Assembly (NCBI GenBank): GCA_019247715.1
Contig: JAFBAO010000020.1
Location: forward strand, 1-55,227
Source of the DNA: Caulobacteraceae bacterium
GTDB taxonomy: Bacteria; Pseudomonadota; Alphaproteobacteria; Caulobacterales; Caulobacteraceae
Direction: 5' to 3'
Length of the DNA stretch: 55,227 nt
In this document: one piece after another, positions 41,628 to 49,762 of the stretch
Numbering within the stretch: the first letter of the stretch is position 1
Layout: the number at the start of each line of letters is the position of its first letter
The notes under the pieces: generated by a model
What the model was told of the DNA's origin: nothing
The model's database searches: none
The model's input: only the letters and a program-made list of their open reading frames with translations
Translations under genes and position numbers: made by a program

Positions 41628-42845
41628 TCAGAACACCATTCCGACCAGGCGGCCGATGAGCTGTTCCGCCGGCATCATGGCGAGCACAAGAGGGGCGATG
41701 GGGGCCAGGAAAGCGGCCAGGAAATAGAGGAGCGCGGTCGGCCGGATCGGGGCGATGCGCATTTGCTCGGCCGTCCCGAAGCTGTTGCCGAGGTCGGCGA
41801 GAGATTGGATGTCGCCGCTGCCGACGAGCGGCTCATCGGCTGGCGCGCCGCCTTCGATCCATTTGCGGCGGAACTCCTGCACATAGGTCTGGCCGACCGC
41901 CCCGTATTGGCGCAGTCCGAGCCGCTTCACCTGTGCGAGGCGCGGCCCGAAGACGGTGAGGGGACCGGCGAAGACCAGCGTCAGCACGAGCGCGCCGCAA
42001 ACGACCTCCAATTGGAAATCGGTGAGGCTGGCCTTGGCGTAGAGGAGCCGGTCAACGATCGTTCCGGCCATGAGCATCCCATGGGCCGCGGCGATCGGGA
42101 CGAACGCGGAAAGCGACTCGGCCAGAAAGCCCAAGCCGCCTGCCTTGTCCGGGTGGGTGACGTTGAGGTCGAGATCGAGCCGCGAGACCCGCCAAAGGAA
42201 CCTCGCCCAAATGAGCAGCCGGAAGTACCAGCGCAGCACCAGGAACTGCAGCAGCGGCAGGCTCACGAAGACCAGCCACAGGCCGGCGAGGGACAGCCCC
42301 GATCCTGCGGCGGGCGCGGCGTACCAGCCGTCGCCCATGGCAAGGTAGCGGCGCATGGCGAAGGGGAGCCCCGCGGCGTAGACGATGGCGAGCAAGGACA
42401 CCTCGGCCGGGATGGCGTTGCGCCACCGCGCCGCTTCGCCCAGCGCCTGCGCGAAACGATCCGCCTGCCCGGTCCGGACGAGGCCGCGCAGGCCGAACTC
42501 GTCGACGATCGGGCGCATCCGCCGGTGCACGGTCAGCTCGGCGAGGATGAGCAGGGGCGCGACGACCAGGAACCGTAACTGGAAACCGACGTCGTAGAGG
42601 AAGGGCGTCTCCGACCGCGGGCCGACCAGCCTGCCTTGCAGGGCCGACAGCACCACGAGCGGCGCCCACGTGATTGCGATCGAGGCGAGTAGCCGTCGGT
42701 GCGCCAGCCCCAGCTTGTCGTCCGACAACCCGACGCGCCGCAGCATCTGGAACAAGGGGCCGCCGAGAACCAGGGAGAAGTCCTGATCCGCGGCGGGGGG
42801 AAGGGCCAAGGCGCTCGTCGGCCGGAACCGGATGAACTCGGCCAT
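41628..42845 (-). CDS. multi-pass membrane protein, hypothetical
   Basis: This 405-residue protein has six or seven membrane helices (roughly 53-72, 87-105, 148-165, 183-206, 244-262, 280-300 and 374-395) and soluble loops with many Arg residues. The start has GGGAAT upstream. A conserved-looking THPDKAGGLGFL segment (about 231-242) follows an RLDLDLN stretch. I have seen similar HPD-GGL-F motifs in uncharacterised bacterial membrane proteins but cannot name the family. It converges on the cytochrome c gene and diverges from the zinc-ribbon gene. No partner is suggested by position. Confidence 0.75.
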   Translation of the reverse strand: MAEFIRFRPTSALALPPAADQDFSLVLGGPLFQMLRRVGLSDDKLGLAHRRLLASIAITWAPLVVLSALQGRLVGPRSETPFLYDVGFQLRFLVVAPLLILAELTVHRRMRPIVDEFGLRGLVRTGQADRFAQALGEAARWRNAIPAEVSLLAIVYAAGLPFAMRRYLAMGDGWYAAPAAGSGLSLAGLWLVFVSLPLLQFLVLRWYFRLLIWARFLWRVSRLDLDLNVTHPDKAGGLGFLAESLSAFVPIAAAHGMLMAGTIVDRLLYAKASLTDFQLEVVCGALVLTLVFAGPLTVFGPRLAQVKRLGLRQYGAVGQTYVQEFRRKWIEGGAPADEPLVGSGDIQSLADLGNSFGTAEQMRIAPIRPTALLYFLAAFLAPIAPLVLAMMPAEQLIGRLVGMVF

Positions 42846-43042
42846 AGAAATTCCCGCGACACGCGACGCCCATGCATCGCACGATGCGGGCCGACCCTGA
42901 GAACTTGGCCCAGACTTCCCTACTCGCTATCAGGTGAATCTAGGAGCCAAAAGCAAGATAATACTAGGCATCGAGCAGAAGTGTACCAGCTTTGCCGTAT
43001 CCATCCGTTGTGCAATCTTGAAGTCTCGCGGAGGGACAGGCG

Positions 43043-43525
43043 ATGCTGATCAAGTGCCCCGAGTGCCAGCACGCAGTGTCGGATAGCGCCACGGGCTGCC
43101 GTTTTTGCGGGTTTCCCCTGATGCCCAAGCCGGCCAGACCGCCAACGCCGCCGGCGTCAGCAGCCCTCTGCGCCAGGGCGGCCGCCCGGCGCGACGCCAA
43201 GGCGGCCAAGCTGAGCGGATCACCGTCGTCGTGGCTGCTTGCAGCGGGGGTCATGGTGGGGGGCGCGCTGTTGTTGGTCGTCGTAGGAGAGTTTGCGCTC
43301 CGAACCGTGCCTCCGGAACTCAAGCCGGCGTCGCACGCAGCCGGAACCTTGAAAGTCGCCGCGCCGCTGCCGACCGCTCCGGCGCCTGCGGCGAACGCCG
43401 CGCTGATAACGCCAGCCTCCACCGAGAGCGTTGCCAACGCGCAGCACGAGAATCATCAGACCCCGGCCCGCCCGAGCGCCGGTCCTCGTTCGCACGAAGC
43501 GGATGCAAGGCTCGCGCAGGTCTAG
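43043..43525 (+). CDS. zinc-ribbon single-pass membrane protein, interrupted by TAG
   Basis: The 160-residue frame starts with a zinc ribbon (CPEC at 5-8 and CRFCG near 19-23), then a Pro/Ala linker, a membrane segment (about 65-85, LLAAGVMVGGALLLVVVGEF) and a Pro/Ala-rich periplasmic stretch. It ends at TAG (43523-43525) in ARLAQV-stop. The same frame then runs on for 80 more sense codons with protein-like content to TAG at 43766. A CAG-to-TAG change would explain it. The N-terminal part looks like the cytoplasmic zinc-ribbon proteins that anchor in the inner membrane; its role is unknown. GGAGGGA precedes the ATG. Confidence 0.72.
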   Translation: MLIKCPECQHAVSDSATGCRFCGFPLMPKPARPPTPPASAALCARAAARRDAKAAKLSGSPSSWLLAAGVMVGGALLLVVVGEFALRTVPPELKPASHAAGTLKVAAPLPTAPAPAANAALITPASTESVANAQHENHQTPARPSAGPRSHEADARLAQV

Positions 43526-43768
43526 TCCGATGAGAACTACAGCTGCATCAAACAGGTCATCGAGAGCGCTGACCCTGCGAGCGCCCTGAGGGACGTCATC
43601 GAGAACGCCGTCCAAGGGTGCGCGCCATACGCCAAGCAGGCCACGGCCTTCGAGCAGCGCCTTACGCCGACCTTTCCCGATTATTCGGACGACCGCGAAC
43701 GTCTCGCGGCGCGCACCGTGATCCGCAATGTGTACGGCGGACCGGCGTCGCCGCCGCAATCCTACTAG
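43526..43768 (+). pseudogene. in-frame continuation of the zinc-ribbon gene beyond TAG
   Basis: Codons after the amber stop read SDENYSCIKQVIESADPA and then a helical segment with NAVQGCAPYAKQATAFEQRL, then DYSDDRERLAARTVIRNVYGG, ending at TAG 43766-43768. The residue mix is that of a folded domain with two Cys, unlike random high-GC sequence. No ribosome site marks a separate start. The final stop lies inside the CTAG end of the first palindromic element. Confidence 0.7.
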
Positions 43769-43842
43769 TGTGGTGGATCAGAAGTTCGCCCCATTGTCGC
43801 GGCGGGCGCTGCGGCGAACTTCTGATCCGTAAACCACACTAG
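43765..43842. repeat. palindromic element 1 (MITE/REP-like, 78 bp)
   Basis: CTAGTGTGGT (43765-43774) pairs with ACCACACTAG (43833-43842), and GGATCAGAAGTTCGCC (43775-43790) pairs with GGCGAACTTCTGATCC (43813-43828). An extra GTAA (43829-43832) interrupts the right arm. The loop is 22 bases. All 26 arm positions match. The ends CTAGTGT and ACACTAG are shared with element 2. Confidence 0.9.
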
Positions 43843-43856
43843 AAACATATACTTGG

Positions 43857-43931
43857 CTAGTGTCCCTATCGATTCCGAAGTTCGACCGGAAGCGCCGCTC
43901 ACGCTAACGAACTTCGGAATCGGGACACTAG
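43857..43931. repeat. palindromic element 2 (MITE/REP-like, 75 bp)
   Basis: CTAGTGTCCC (43857-43866) pairs with GGGACACTAG (43922-43931), and CGATTCCGAAGTTCG (43870-43884) pairs with CGAACTTCGGAATCG (43908-43922). An extra TAT (43867-43869) interrupts the left arm. The loop is 23 bases. GATTC and GAATC in the arms are GANTC sites, the CcrM methylation target in Caulobacterales. The right CTAG end supplies the stop codon of the MaoC gene on the minus strand. Confidence 0.9.
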
Positions 43932-44359
43932 GGACGTGGATCGATGAGGACGCTCGCCCGACCCGGCGCGAGCGTTTGACCGTGGTCAGCTTCGGTCCAG
44001 ACCTTCAACTCGAGCACGCGCCCCTCCGGCTCATCGCGAACGGCGGTCACCTCGCCGCGAGCGGCCACCGTCTGGCCTTTGACGTTCGCCGCGCGGAACT
44101 GGACGCTCAACCGGGTGATCCTACCCGTGTCGCCCAGCCAGCCGCGGAGCAGGTTGTGCAGATAGGCCCATTGTAGGTTGCCCATGCCGAACGCCGAAGG
44201 ATACCCGGCGGCGCGGCCGGCATCGTCGTCCATGTGGATGGGAACGAACTCGTAGTTCACGGCGGCATAGCGGTTCCAGTTGTGGAAGCCGGTCTTCCGG
44301 ACGAAGGGCGGCAGGGTGTCCCCCACCCGGGCCGTATGAGGATCGTCGGCTTGCGGCAT
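43928..44359 (-). CDS. MaoC-family dehydratase (ChsH1-like subunit)
   Basis: This 143-residue single hot-dog domain has the hydratase-2 type segment YAAVNYEFVPIHMDDDAGRAAGYPSAFGMG, in which Asp and His of the D-x(4-5)-H motif are replaced or shifted (IHMDDD), followed by the LLRGWLGDTGRI helix and strand VQFRAANVKGQTV. It probably pairs with the FAS1-like dehydratase encoded 3 bp upstream to form a two-subunit enoyl-CoA hydratase, as ChsH1 and ChsH2 do in actinobacterial steroid side-chain degradation. The stop codon lies within a palindromic element, so the natural C-terminus may have been altered. Confidence 0.82.
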   Translation of the reverse strand: MPQADDPHTARVGDTLPPFVRKTGFHNWNRYAAVNYEFVPIHMDDDAGRAAGYPSAFGMGNLQWAYLHNLLRGWLGDTGRITRLSVQFRAANVKGQTVAARGEVTAVRDEPEGRVLELKVWTEADHGQTLAPGRASVLIDPRP

Positions 44360-44362
44360 GGT

Positions 44363-44881
44363 CTAGTAGCGGATCCCGGTGGAGAGGGTGCGCTTGACGA
44401 ATTCGCCTCTCTGGTTGGTCCAGATGTCTTCGGTGAGCGTGAAGAGCATCCGCCCGAGACGCCCCTCGCGCTCGTAATAGCCGGCGAGGCGGCTGATGGA
44501 GGTGATCACGTCTCCAGGCCGCATCGGCTCGCCGTATTCTGTTTCCAAGCCGCCGTTGAGCTGGAAGTGCAGGTGAGGCGGCTCGATGCCCAGCATGATC
44601 TCCGTCCGGTCCGGGGCGTCGGCCTGCGCCGGCGGCTCAATCCCTTCGCTGCAGGCGCACACCCAGTTGAACGGGTTGAACTCCTGCGGCGCCACGATGC
44701 CGCCCCAGCGGCGCCCGCGCGCGTAGTCCGGATCGATGAACTCCTGCGGCGGGGCGCGTGGGTAGTAGACCGCCAGGGCCCACTTACGGATGTCGGATTC
44801 CGACACCGGATAGGAGACCTGCAGGCGCAGTCGGCGGCCCACCGCCTCGCGCATCGCCTCCGAGACGTAGCTTTTCGACAT
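44363..44881 (-). CDS. FAS1-like dehydratase domain protein (ChsH2-like subunit)
   Basis: The 172-residue product starts MSKSYVSEAM and has the MaoC N-terminal (FAS1-like dehydratase) pattern: an AVGRRLR start, ESDIRKWALAVYYPRAPPQEFIDPDYA, GGIVAPQEFNPF, LNGGLETEYGEPMRPGDVIT, and the final strand MLFTLTEDIWTNQRGE. The EYGEPMRPGDVI stretch is diagnostic. Alone such domains usually lack full catalysis; with the MaoC protein encoded 3 bp downstream they form a heteromeric enoyl-CoA hydratase. The ribosome site is weak. It lies 44 bp after an SDR gene on the same strand. Confidence 0.85.
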   Translation of the reverse strand: MSKSYVSEAMREAVGRRLRLQVSYPVSESDIRKWALAVYYPRAPPQEFIDPDYARGRRWGGIVAPQEFNPFNWVCACSEGIEPPAQADAPDRTEIMLGIEPPHLHFQLNGGLETEYGEPMRPGDVITSISRLAGYYEREGRLGRMLFTLTEDIWTNQRGEFVKRTLSTGIRY

Positions 44882-44925
44882 GGTCGTCGCCCAGGCTATG
44901 GCCGCAGGAGCTGAAGATCGACGGC

Positions 44926-45843
44926 TTAGAGGCGTCTGGCCACGCCCGCCGCTTCCTCGAACGCCCACATCGGCACGCTGTGCTTGGAGATGTCGCGAAT
45001 CTGATCCATGTGCGCGGCGACCTCGTCGGCGCTGAGACCGTCCATCGACGCCGTCCAGCCGTCGCCGACGCCGACGAAGGTGCGCGCATAGCGGCCGCCC
45101 GAGACCGAGAAGGCCTCGCCGTTCGGCTCGCACCCCTCGCTGACTAGGTAGGCGGCCAGATAGGCGATGGAGTCGGGCGTGTTGCGCCCGGCGAGCTTCG
45201 CGTCCATGGCCTCGCTGACGAACAGCCGCCACACCTTCAGCATGTCTGGAATGGGGTTGTTCTGGCCGATGGTTGTCGCCGCCCACGGCAGGATGCAGTT
45301 GGTTTTGACGCCATATCTCTGGCCCTCGTAGGCGAGCGCCTTGGTGAGGCCGTAGAGCCCGGCCTTGGCGGAGGCGTAGTTCGACATGGCCTGGTGCGAA
45401 TACATTCCGGAAGCCGAGCTGGTCATCACGATCCGTCCGTAGCCGGCGCCCTTCATCAACCTCCAGGCGGGCTGGCCGACGAAGAAGGCGCCCCGCAGAT
45501 GCGTGTCGAGAATGGCGTCGAGATCGGCGAGGGTAAGGTCCTCGAAATAGGCCGGGCGGATCTGGCCGGCGTTATGGACCAGGATGTCCAGCTTGCCGAA
45601 CGCCGCCGCGGCCCTGTCGATGATCGCCGCGCCGCCTTCTGGCGTGGCCACAGTGTCATAGGAGACGGCCGCCTTGCCGCCCGCAGCCTTGATCTCGTCG
45701 ACAGTGGCGTCGGCGTGCTCCCTGGAGACGTCGTTGACGAGGACCGCCGCGCCGCGGCGCGCGAATTCCAGGACGTGCGCCCGGCCGATGCCGCGGCCAG
45801 AGCCGGTAACGACCGCCACGCGGCCTTCCAGCGAAATCGACAT
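44926..45843 (-). CDS. SDR-family dehydrogenase (hydroxyacyl-CoA/hydroxysteroid type)
   Basis: The 305-residue protein has the NAD(P) motif TGSGRGIG (13-20), Asp of LVNDVS for cofactor choice, HNAGQ, and catalytic Ser in TSSASGM with YASAK. The C-terminus is longer than in classical SDRs, with a WTASMDGLSADEVAAHMDQI tail, as in the dehydrogenase part of multifunctional 17-beta-HSD type 4 proteins. With the MaoC hydratase pair downstream it could oxidise a 3-hydroxyacyl-CoA. AAGGAAGGAG precedes the ATG. It is in a leftward set with the SnoaL-like gene 39 bp upstream. Confidence 0.9.
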   Translation of the reverse strand: MSISLEGRVAVVTGSGRGIGRAHVLEFARRGAAVLVNDVSREHADATVDEIKAAGGKAAVSYDTVATPEGGAAIIDRAAAAFGKLDILVHNAGQIRPAYFEDLTLADLDAILDTHLRGAFFVGQPAWRLMKGAGYGRIVMTSSASGMYSHQAMSNYASAKAGLYGLTKALAYEGQRYGVKTNCILPWAATTIGQNNPIPDMLKVWRLFVSEAMDAKLAGRNTPDSIAYLAAYLVSEGCEPNGEAFSVSGGRYARTFVGVGDGWTASMDGLSADEVAAHMDQIRDISKHSVPMWAFEEAAGVARRL

Positions 45844-45882
45844 GCTCCTTCCTTTCTCAAACGGTGATCGGGGGTCCCGCCA

Positions 45883-46413
45883 TCAACGCGACTTCGTCGT
45901 CTTCCGCTCCGGCGCAGTCTCATCCACGCGGCGCATTATCTCGCGGGGCGTCTCGGCGCCGTCAACCAGCCTATTGGTCCGACGCAGGATGCGCCATTCG
46001 CCGTCCTGGCGCGCGAACTCCCAATAGTTCACCGAGCCGCGCGCCACCTTGAACTCGCCATTGTGGCGGTTGGTCATGACGTGCGAATAGCCGAGCGCCG
46101 TCGCCCGGTCGCCCGCAACGACGACATAGGGCATGGCCATGAGGTGGGTGCTGCCGTCCTTGAGGTAACCTTGGTGGTTCGGCCCCTTCAGCGATTTCTC
46201 GGCGAACTCGCGGCCGCTGTATTGCGCATTGTCCGCGATATCGTAGACGCCGTCGTCGCCGAAGTACTCCGCCACCTTGCGCAGCCGCTCCTCGGTTGTG
46301 GCGCTGTCGACAAGCGGTCCGTACCTCGAGATGATCTGTTGAATCGCCAACTGGTCGCGCAACCTGCCGACTTCGGCCTCCAGCGCAGCGATGCGGTCTT
46401 CGAGATCGCTCAT
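45883..46413 (-). CDS. SnoaL-like/NTF2-fold protein
   Basis: The 176-residue product has an N-terminal coiled helix (LEDRIAALEAEVGRLRDQLAIQQ) and then a SnoaL-like cone-barrel domain: IISRYGPLVDSA, VAEYFGDDGVYDI, STHLMAMPYVVVAGDRATALGYSHV, and YWEFARQDGEWRILRRTNRL. This layout is common in aromatic, steroid and polyketide catabolic clusters, where such proteins act as isomerases, dehydratases or binding proteins. The exact reaction cannot be assigned. GGAAGGAG precedes the ATG. It is the first gene of the leftward set and diverges from the LLM oxidoreductase gene. Confidence 0.85.
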   Translation of the reverse strand: MSDLEDRIAALEAEVGRLRDQLAIQQIISRYGPLVDSATTEERLRKVAEYFGDDGVYDIADNAQYSGREFAEKSLKGPNHQGYLKDGSTHLMAMPYVVVAGDRATALGYSHVMTNRHNGEFKVARGSVNYWEFARQDGEWRILRRTNRLVDGAETPREIMRRVDETAPERKTTKSR

Positions 46414-46582
46414 GAGTCTTGCTCCTTCCCCATTCGCCAGTGGTCCGCTCCGCCGCGTCGGACGGCGCAGCCACGGGCGCCATGGTAATGGGCTCAGCGC
46501 AGGTTTCGCCCGCTAAATTTGATCTGACACTTCCGCCGCTTGCGCCGCTAGGATGGCCCATTCCCCTTTTTGTGAGGCGAGC

Positions 46583-47485
46583 ATGCAGATCGGCGTCATC
46601 TACCCGCAGACCGAAATGGAGACCGACCCGGGCGCGGTCCAGCAATTCGCTCAGACGGTCGAGGCGATGGGCTTCAGCCACGTCCTGGCGTTCGACCACG
46701 TCGTCGGCGCCAACCGCGCCTCCAGGCCAGGGCAGACTTTGCCCTACGATCTCGACTCCAGCTTCCACGAGCCGCTGGTGCTGTTCTCGTTCATGGCCGC
46801 CCGGACCACGAAGCTCGGCTTCATCACCGGCGTCCTGATCCTGACGCAGCGGCAGAGCGTCCTGGTCGCCAAGCAGGCGGCCTGCCTGGACGTGCTCTCG
46901 GGGGGACGGCTGCGCTTGGGCGTCGGCAGCGGCTGGAACCTTGCGGAGTACGAGGCCCTCGGCATGGCGTTCGAGACCCGCGGCGCCCGGATCGAAGAGC
47001 AGATAGCCGTCATGCGGGCGCTGTGGACCGAGCGGACCGTGGACTTCAGGGGCAAGGAACACCTGATCCCCGACGCCGGCCTCAATCCCTTGCCTGTCCA
47101 GCGCCCGATCCCGGTCTGGTTCGGCGGGGGAGGGGACCGGCCGCACTTCGGCCAGACCGCCAACCTGAAGGTGGTGCGCCGGATAGCCCGAATCGGGGAC
47201 GGCTGGATCCAGCCCAAGATGCCCCTGCCGAGGGCCCAGGAACTCACCGAGGTCTTCCGCGGCTATTGCCGCGAATACGGGCGCGATCCGGGGTCGGTCG
47301 GCATCGAGGTCCGCATCGACCTGTCGCTCGCGACGCAAGGGGATTGGGCGGAAGAGCTCAAGGCGTGGGAAGGCATGGGCGCCTCGCACGTCTCGCTGAG
47401 CACCATGGGGGACGGCCTCTTCGGCGTGGACGCACACCTCGAGCGGCTGAAGCTTTTCCGGGATGCGGCGCCAGCGGCGAGCTGA
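46583..47485 (+). CDS. LLM-class F420-dependent oxidoreductase family protein
   Basis: The ATG at 46583 starts the family segment MQIGVIYPQTEMETDP; the frame is open ten codons further upstream. The 300-residue TIM-barrel protein has AEAMGFSHVLAFDHVVG-type early strands, LGFITGVLILTQRQSVLVAKQAACLDVLSGGRLRLGVGSGWN, and VWFGGGGDRPHF, the pattern of the Rv2161c-like subgroup named after F420. F420 use outside actinobacteria is not general, so FMN may be the true cofactor. It may take part in oxidation or ring opening in the pathway. It is a lone rightward gene between two leftward units. Confidence 0.88.
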   Translation: MQIGVIYPQTEMETDPGAVQQFAQTVEAMGFSHVLAFDHVVGANRASRPGQTLPYDLDSSFHEPLVLFSFMAARTTKLGFITGVLILTQRQSVLVAKQAACLDVLSGGRLRLGVGSGWNLAEYEALGMAFETRGARIEEQIAVMRALWTERTVDFRGKEHLIPDAGLNPLPVQRPIPVWFGGGGDRPHFGQTANLKVVRRIARIGDGWIQPKMPLPRAQELTEVFRGYCREYGRDPGSVGIEVRIDLSLATQGDWAEELKAWEGMGASHVSLSTMGDGLFGVDAHLERLKLFRDAAPAAS

Positions 47486-47495
47486 GGCGCCGCCT

Positions 47496-49163
47496 TCAGG
47501 TCTCCGCCGCAGGTTCGGCCGTTGCGTAAAGCTCCCGCAGCCTCGGCTTGACGACCTTGTTCATGGCGTTGCGCGGCATCTCGTCGACGAACACCCAATC
47601 GACCGGAAGCTTGTACTTCGCCAACTGCGCCAGACAGAGCTGCTCGAGGGTCTTGCGCATCTCCGCCGGCGGCGGCGCGCCCGCTGCAAGCTCGATGACG
47701 GCCAGCACCGTCTCTCCCAGGCGCGCATCTGGACGGCCGATCACCGCCGCCTCGCGAACGCGGGGGTCCATGGTGAGCACCCGCTCGATCTCGGCGGGAT
47801 AGATGTTGGCGCCGCCCCGGATGATCAGCTCCTTCAGCCGGTCCTTGATGAAGAGGTCGCCCTCAGCGTCCAGCACCCCGATGTCGCCGGTGTGCAGCCA
47901 GCCGTCCTTGAGCGTCTTCTCGGTTTCCTCCGGGCGTCGCCAATAGCCCAGCATGCAGGTGTAGACATTCGCCCACGGGCCCTCATTGGCGGCGCGCACG
48001 CAGATCTCGCCGGCTTCGTTGGCCGGCGCCTCGCGGCCTTCGGCGTCCAGTATGCGCACATCCAGGTGCGGCGCGGCCCGGCCGACGCTTTGCGGCGGGG
48101 CAGGGCGGCCCTCCCATATCGAGGATACGCTGGTGGGCGCCTCGGTGAGCCCATAGCCGGTGATCAGGAACCGGCCGAACTTCTCGCGGTACATCGCCCG
48201 CAGCTCGTCGGTCACCTTGGCGCCGCCCGCCACCGGCGCGACCAGGGTGGCCAGGGCCTTTGGCGTGATTTCGGGCTTGGCGATGAGATCAAAGGCGGTC
48301 GCGGGCGCCAGGCTTATGGTTTCGACCTGCTCGGTCTCGATCCATTCGGCGACCCCGAGGGCGTCGAGCCTGTCCATGCAGACCAGCGATCCACCCCCGG
48401 AAAAGGGCGTGACGACGTCGAGCACCATCATGTTCAGGATGGTCAGCGGCAGGGTCACGCCGGTGCGCATGTCGGGCCGCCAGACGGGGCCGCGCAGGCC
48501 GGCATGGCGGCTGACGGCCACGGTGAGCATGTTGTGCTGGCTATGGACGGCGCCCTTGGGGAGGCCGGTCGTGCCGCTGGTGAAGCCGAGGCCGGCCGGC
48601 GCGTCGGGATCGATCTGGGCCTCGGGCGGGGCGACGTTCCTGTAGGCGGTCATCATGCCAGCCCAGTCGCTGTCGGCTGCGCCCGGCTCCATGTCGACGA
48701 TGTGCAGAAGCTCAGGAAAGTCGCCGCCGACGCCTTTGATCTGGGCGATCGACTCCCGGTCGGCGAGGTAGACCTTCGCTCCGGCGTAGTTCAGCTGGTA
48801 GGCCTTCTCGGGCGGGGCGAGCGCGCGGTTGACGCCGGCCCATATCGCTCCGATGCGCATGGCGGCCAGGAAGGCGATCACGAGATCGGGGTCGTTGATG
48901 GTGGTGGCGGCGACCCGGTCGCCGCTGCGCACGCCCAGTCCCTGCAGCGCCGCGGCCGCGGCGCCCACCGCCGCGTCCAGCTCGCGGTAGGTGTAGCGGG
49001 CATGGCGCCCGATGAGGGCCATGGCGTCAGGAACGCGGGCGACGGTGGCGGCGAAGGCGGATGGGACGTCCCGCGCGCCGCCCGGGATCGGCGCATGCCC
49101 GTAGCGTTGCTGCAGTCCGTACTCGGGGCGCGTCCACTCCGCGCCGTGGTTTACGCCGTGCAA
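47496..49163 (-). CDS. AMP-dependent acyl-CoA synthetase/ligase
   Basis: The start is a TTG (49161-49163) with AGGAGG at ideal spacing. The 555-residue enzyme has the AMP-binding motif TSGTTGLPKG (195-204), GYGLTEAP in the middle, a DGWLHTGDIG hinge region, KELIIRGGANIYP, and the C-terminal NAMNKVVKPRLRE segment with the adenylation Lys. It activates a carboxylic acid to its CoA thioester, giving the substrate for the MaoC hydratase and the SDR dehydrogenases encoded nearby. The length fits long-chain or steroid-acid ligases of FadD type; the substrate is not fixed by sequence. Confidence 0.93.
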   Translation of the reverse strand: MHGVNHGAEWTRPEYGLQQRYGHAPIPGGARDVPSAFAATVARVPDAMALIGRHARYTYRELDAAVGAAAAALQGLGVRSGDRVAATTINDPDLVIAFLAAMRIGAIWAGVNRALAPPEKAYQLNYAGAKVYLADRESIAQIKGVGGDFPELLHIVDMEPGAADSDWAGMMTAYRNVAPPEAQIDPDAPAGLGFTSGTTGLPKGAVHSQHNMLTVAVSRHAGLRGPVWRPDMRTGVTLPLTILNMMVLDVVTPFSGGGSLVCMDRLDALGVAEWIETEQVETISLAPATAFDLIAKPEITPKALATLVAPVAGGAKVTDELRAMYREKFGRFLITGYGLTEAPTSVSSIWEGRPAPPQSVGRAAPHLDVRILDAEGREAPANEAGEICVRAANEGPWANVYTCMLGYWRRPEETEKTLKDGWLHTGDIGVLDAEGDLFIKDRLKELIIRGGANIYPAEIERVLTMDPRVREAAVIGRPDARLGETVLAVIELAAGAPPPAEMRKTLEQLCLAQLAKYKLPVDWVFVDEMPRNAMNKVVKPRLRELYATAEPAAET

Positions 49164-49313
49164 CTCAGCCTCCTGTCAACAACGCCAGCCATGAGATACA
49201 GGGCGAGGTCCTACGACGCCACATCCGGCGATACGGATGGATTCGAGAAGCCGGCGAGCCTCCTCCGAGATAGGCTCGTCGCGGCGAGGAAAGTCCCCGG
49301 ACAGGGTGGGAAC

Positions 49314-49745
49314 ATGATGTTCGCGCGGGTAGGCGTGGGGGCGGACGGCCGCTCGAGGATCGTCGAGCAGCGCAACTGCGAGCCGACAGCCGACTCCACG
49401 CCCGTGTCGTCGATCGAGCTTTGGCGCACGGCGTCGACCCCCCCGGATCCGGCTGCGCCCCGCCGGGCCGTCGATGCGCAATGGCTGGACCTCTCCGTGC
49501 CCGAAGGGGGCGGCCGATGGGTTACGATCGCGTTCGCGCCCGGCGGTCCAGGCAGGATGCATCATACGAGCACGCTGGACTGCCAGGTCGTGCTCAGCGG
49601 CGAAGTCACGCTCGGCCTTCAGGACGGCGAGATCCTGTTGCGGCCCGGCGACTGCGTGCTGATACCCGGCGTCGAGCATCGCTGGACCTCAGGGCCCGAG
49701 GGGTGCGTGCTGGCGGGCATGCTGTTCGGCTTGCCGAGAACTTGA
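49314..49745 (+). CDS. cupin-domain protein
   Basis: I chose the ATG at 49314, followed by a second ATG codon, because the family begins there (MMFARVGVGADGRSRIVEQ). The frame is open far upstream but only as a shadow of the ligase gene. The 143-residue product has a Glu-Leu-Trp-Arg-Thr segment and a cupin core near 84-140, GRMHHTSTLDCQVVLSGEV and ILLRPGDCVLIPGVEHRW. The HH pair, the Glu of the SGE turn and the second-motif His could bind a metal, though the first motif is atypical. Such small cupins occur in many catabolic clusters without a known reaction. It converges on the P450 gene. Confidence 0.78.
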   Translation: MMFARVGVGADGRSRIVEQRNCEPTADSTPVSSIELWRTASTPPDPAAPRRAVDAQWLDLSVPEGGGRWVTIAFAPGGPGRMHHTSTLDCQVVLSGEVTLGLQDGEILLRPGDCVLIPGVEHRWTSGPEGCVLAGMLFGLPRT

Positions 49746-49762
49746 TCCGCTCAGCGCAAAGC

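Noticed and set aside
43791..43812. The palindromes as a tRNA-like or riboswitch structure
   Set aside because: The arms are fully self-complementary with no conserved loops or anticodon-like features, and the same design occurs twice with different arm sequences, as in mobile repeats.
47463..49745. A 760-codon plus-strand frame containing the cupin
   Set aside because: Its first 617 codons are the antisense of the acyl-CoA ligase; only the end from 49314 is a real gene.
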